Below are positions 5,431 through 6,877 of a stretch of 6,877 nucleotides of DNA, piece after piece (the stretch's first letter is position 1; each line of letters opens with the position of its first letter). Under the pieces are notes generated by a model. That model ran no database searches. It was not told the DNA's origin and saw nothing but the letters and a program-made list of their open reading frames with translations. Where the stretch lies: positions 1 to 6,877 of the forward strand of contig DIKB01000111.1 of NCBI GenBank assembly GCA_002421445.1, given 5' to 3'. The position numbers were made by a program, and so were the translations under genes. This DNA is from Dehalococcoidia bacterium UBA5629. Lineage in GTDB: Bacteria > Chloroflexota > Dehalococcoidia > GIF9 > UBA5629.

Positions 5431-6686
5431 ATATCCTGCTGCTGGCTGCTTGCAGCGGGATTCTCCTCGTTATATTCTTCTGGTGCTGCTATTTCGGCGG
5501 GTTCATTCTGCCCTTGTTCTTGTATTTCCCCTTCTTCCTCTTCTTCCGGAGTCGTTTCAGGGAAGTCTTTGCGGGCACGAAGCTCTTCGATCTTTCTCAA
5601 CGGACGTTCAAGCTGGGAGCGACGGGTGGAGATCAGGTTAGTATATTCATCTTGAGCTTCCTTGAGTTTTCTTCCCATCTTGCCCATCGATGCTGTAAAT
5701 TTATCCCACTGTTTCCTGAAATCATTCAAGTGTGCGAGAATTTCACTGGCAGTCTTCTCGAGGTTAAAATTATCTATCGCCTGCCTGATGATGGCGAGTA
5801 TGGCATATAATGTCAACGGTGAGCATAGCACCACTCTGTTCTTTAGTGCGTCGTCGATGATGGTGTAATCGTTTTCGTTAATGAAGCGGTATACCTGTTC
5901 ATTCGGTATAAAGACGAGCACGTACTCTACTGTTTTGGCATCGGGATTGATGTATTCTCTGCTGGTAACCTCTTTTATTCGATTTCTGGCATCTTTCAGG
6001 AACTGTGCCTTATATGTCTGGCTATCGGTTTCTGATTCGGTCTCCAGACACCGGATATAATTATCGATGGGGAATTTGATGTCCATGTTCAATTTTAGTC
6101 CCTGAGGCAGGAGGAAAGTGAAATCGGGACGGCTGGAAGTGCCTTCGATTGTCTTTTGTTTGACATAATTGACGCCCTCGATGAACCCGGACAGTCTGAG
6201 GACATCCTCTGCCATGCGCTCACCCCACTGTCCCCGTGCCTTTGTGCCTGCCAGAGCCAGAGCCAGTTTCCCTGTGGTTTGCTGCAATTGTCCCGTTTGT
6301 TTCGCGTTTTCTTTAAGTTGTGTTTCCAGTTCCGAGAATTTGCCCTGGCGGTCCTTCTCTAATTTAAGGACAAGCTGCTCCATATTAGACAGATTGGCTT
6401 TCACATCCAGGAGAGTCTGGTCAATCAATTGTTTCTTAGTTTCAAGGTTCTGTTCAGTAAGTGATGTCCGCTGTTCCAGCTTGGCATCTGCCAGTTGCAG
6501 AAGCTGTCCACTGGTGAATTCCAGCGAACTGCGTGATAAGGCAGCGACGTTCTTCTCCATTTCTGCCGTAATGGAGGAGAGATCCTGACGGTAGTAAGGC
6601 CTGATTACCCTTGTGATGATAATTGTCAGTATAACGCCCAGAACCAGGCCGCCGGCAAAAGCGATAATATATGACATATAGTCCAT
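5427..6686 (-). CDS. rmuC: DNA recombination protein RmuC family
   Basis: A 419-aa RmuC-family protein. In Escherichia coli, rmuC limits recombination at inverted repeats; its biochemistry is poorly defined and a PD-(D/E)xK nuclease-like fold is predicted for the family. Residues 5-28 form one N-terminal membrane segment (YIIAFAGGLVLGVILTII), suggesting anchoring with the rest in the cytoplasm. Residues about 35-140 are charged heptad-like sequence, probably coiled coil. The core domain begins at ARGQWGERMAEDVL (150-163) and includes RPDF (186-189) and MDIKFP (201-206), where Asp188, Asp202 and Lys204 could be the nuclease-like residues. The tail (from about 380) is Glu-rich (EEEEEGE) and probably disordered. 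ATG 6686 has GGAGG 6 nt upstream. It has no clear functional tie to the aromatic genes and looks like a separate unit. Confidence 0.93.
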   Translation of the reverse strand: MDYMSYIIAFAGGLVLGVILTIIITRVIRPYYRQDLSSITAEMEKNVAALSRSSLEFTSGQLLQLADAKLEQRTSLTEQNLETKKQLIDQTLLDVKANLSNMEQLVLKLEKDRQGKFSELETQLKENAKQTGQLQQTTGKLALALAGTKARGQWGERMAEDVLRLSGFIEGVNYVKQKTIEGTSSRPDFTFLLPQGLKLNMDIKFPIDNYIRCLETESETDSQTYKAQFLKDARNRIKEVTSREYINPDAKTVEYVLVFIPNEQVYRFINENDYTIIDDALKNRVVLCSPLTLYAILAIIRQAIDNFNLEKTASEILAHLNDFRKQWDKFTASMGKMGRKLKEAQDEYTNLISTRRSQLERPLRKIEELRARKDFPETTPEEEEEGEIQEQGQNEPAEIAAPEEYNEENPAASSQQQDI

Positions 6687-6701
6687 AGTCTACCTCCACA
6701 T

Positions 6702-6720
6702 AGTATATTTTATATATACT
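6702..6720 (-). repeat. AT-rich inverted repeat upstream of rmuC
   Basis: The minus strand reads AGTATAT, ATAAA, ATATACT: a perfect 7-bp inverted repeat around 5 nt, 15 nt before the rmuC start and immediately before its ribosome binding site. It could be a weak hairpin, an operator-like site, or only AT-rich sequence; it also contains -10-like hexamers (TATAAA, TATACT) without convincing -35 partners. Confidence 0.4.
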
Positions 6721-6759
6721 TGCTCTGCGATAACCGGACAGTAGGTCGCATCAAATATA

Positions 6760-6788
6760 ATAGTACTTGTATCTTCGCAGGTTTTCAA
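6760..6788 (-). promoter_or_regulatory. Candidate promoter for rmuC
   Basis: On the minus strand TTGAAA (6788-6783, 5 of 6 to the -35 consensus) is followed after 17 bp by TACTAT (6765-6760, 4 of 6 to the -10 consensus). It would give a 5' UTR of about 65 nt before rmuC. A perfect TATAAT also lies at 6866-6861 on the same strand, but its -35 would fall outside the window, so a further-upstream start is equally possible. Confidence 0.4.
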
Positions 6789-6790
6789 TG

Positions 6791-6812
6791 CCCCGGAACT
6801 GCCCCGGAACTG
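6791..6812. repeat. Perfect tandem duplication of an 11-bp unit
   Basis: CCCCGGAACTG occurs twice back to back (6791-6801 and 6802-6812). It is a GC-rich patch in an otherwise AT-rich intergenic stretch, directly upstream of the candidate rmuC -35. It may be a slippage duplication or a paired protein-binding site; nothing in the sequence decides. The rest of 6687-6877 shows no recognisable gene. Confidence 0.6.
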
Positions 6813-6877
6813 AATTTTCCTTACTATTAACAAACCTGATTCCAGATCGACCGGTGAGCTATTATAGTCTCTTTTTC

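Noticed and set aside
5364..5810. Plus-strand open frame of 148 codons opposite the end of rmuC
   Set aside because: It lies antisense to conserved RmuC coding sequence, is Phe/Leu-rich because it mirrors the Glu-rich tail, and has no recognisable domain. It is a shadow frame.
1..6877. Mobile element, phage, CRISPR or defence system
   Set aside because: No transposase, integrase, regularly spaced repeats, terminal inverted repeats or toxin-antitoxin pair is visible; all long frames are accounted for by core metabolism and rmuC.

Overview
The window carries one minus-strand gene series. In transcription order (high to low coordinates) it runs rmuC, then aroF (DAHP synthase), trpE, trpG, trpD, trpC and the 5' end of trpF, which leaves the window at base 1. 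Everything downstream of rmuC belongs to tryptophan synthesis: aroF commits carbon to the shikimate pathway, and trpE to trpF convert chorismate towards indole-glycerol phosphate. trpB and trpA probably lie beyond the left edge, but that is not visible. No mobile element, CRISPR array, tRNA or rRNA was seen.

The most interesting part is how the operon is controlled. Between rmuC and aroF (5202-5430) there is a textbook sigma70-type promoter, a 27-codon leader peptide whose residues 9-18 read FAYYFWWYTF (8 of 10 aromatic), and an RNA that can fold into mutually exclusive 1:2, 2:3 and 3:4 helices ending in an intrinsic terminator. This is a complete, classical ribosome-mediated attenuator that apparently senses Phe, Tyr and Trp together. 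Between aroF and trpE (about 3995-4300) there is a complete T-box riboswitch with a UGG (Trp) specifier, a UGGC acceptor-binding bulge matching the G73 discriminator of tRNA-Trp, and its own terminator/antiterminator. Two different charged-tRNA sensors therefore sit in series: a pan-aromatic one before the common-pathway enzyme and a Trp-only one before the branch enzymes. The DAHP synthase lacks the N-terminal ferredoxin/ACT-like domain that gives some relatives feedback inhibition, which fits control at the RNA level.

The trp genes are tightly packed with overlapping ends (trpE/trpG 20 nt, trpG/trpD 8 nt, trpD/trpC and trpC/trpF 4 nt each), indicating translational coupling. rmuC, upstream, is a DNA-recombination accessory gene with no obvious metabolic link; the aroF promoter -35 box overlaps its stop codon.

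Organism: a bacterium of moderate GC with AGGAGG-type ribosome binding sites. T-box control of trp genes points to Bacillota, Chloroflexota or a related lineage. The layout of aroF followed by trpEGDCF makes me lean to Chloroflexota of the Dehalococcoidia type, but this is a guess from gene order and style, not a demonstrated assignment.
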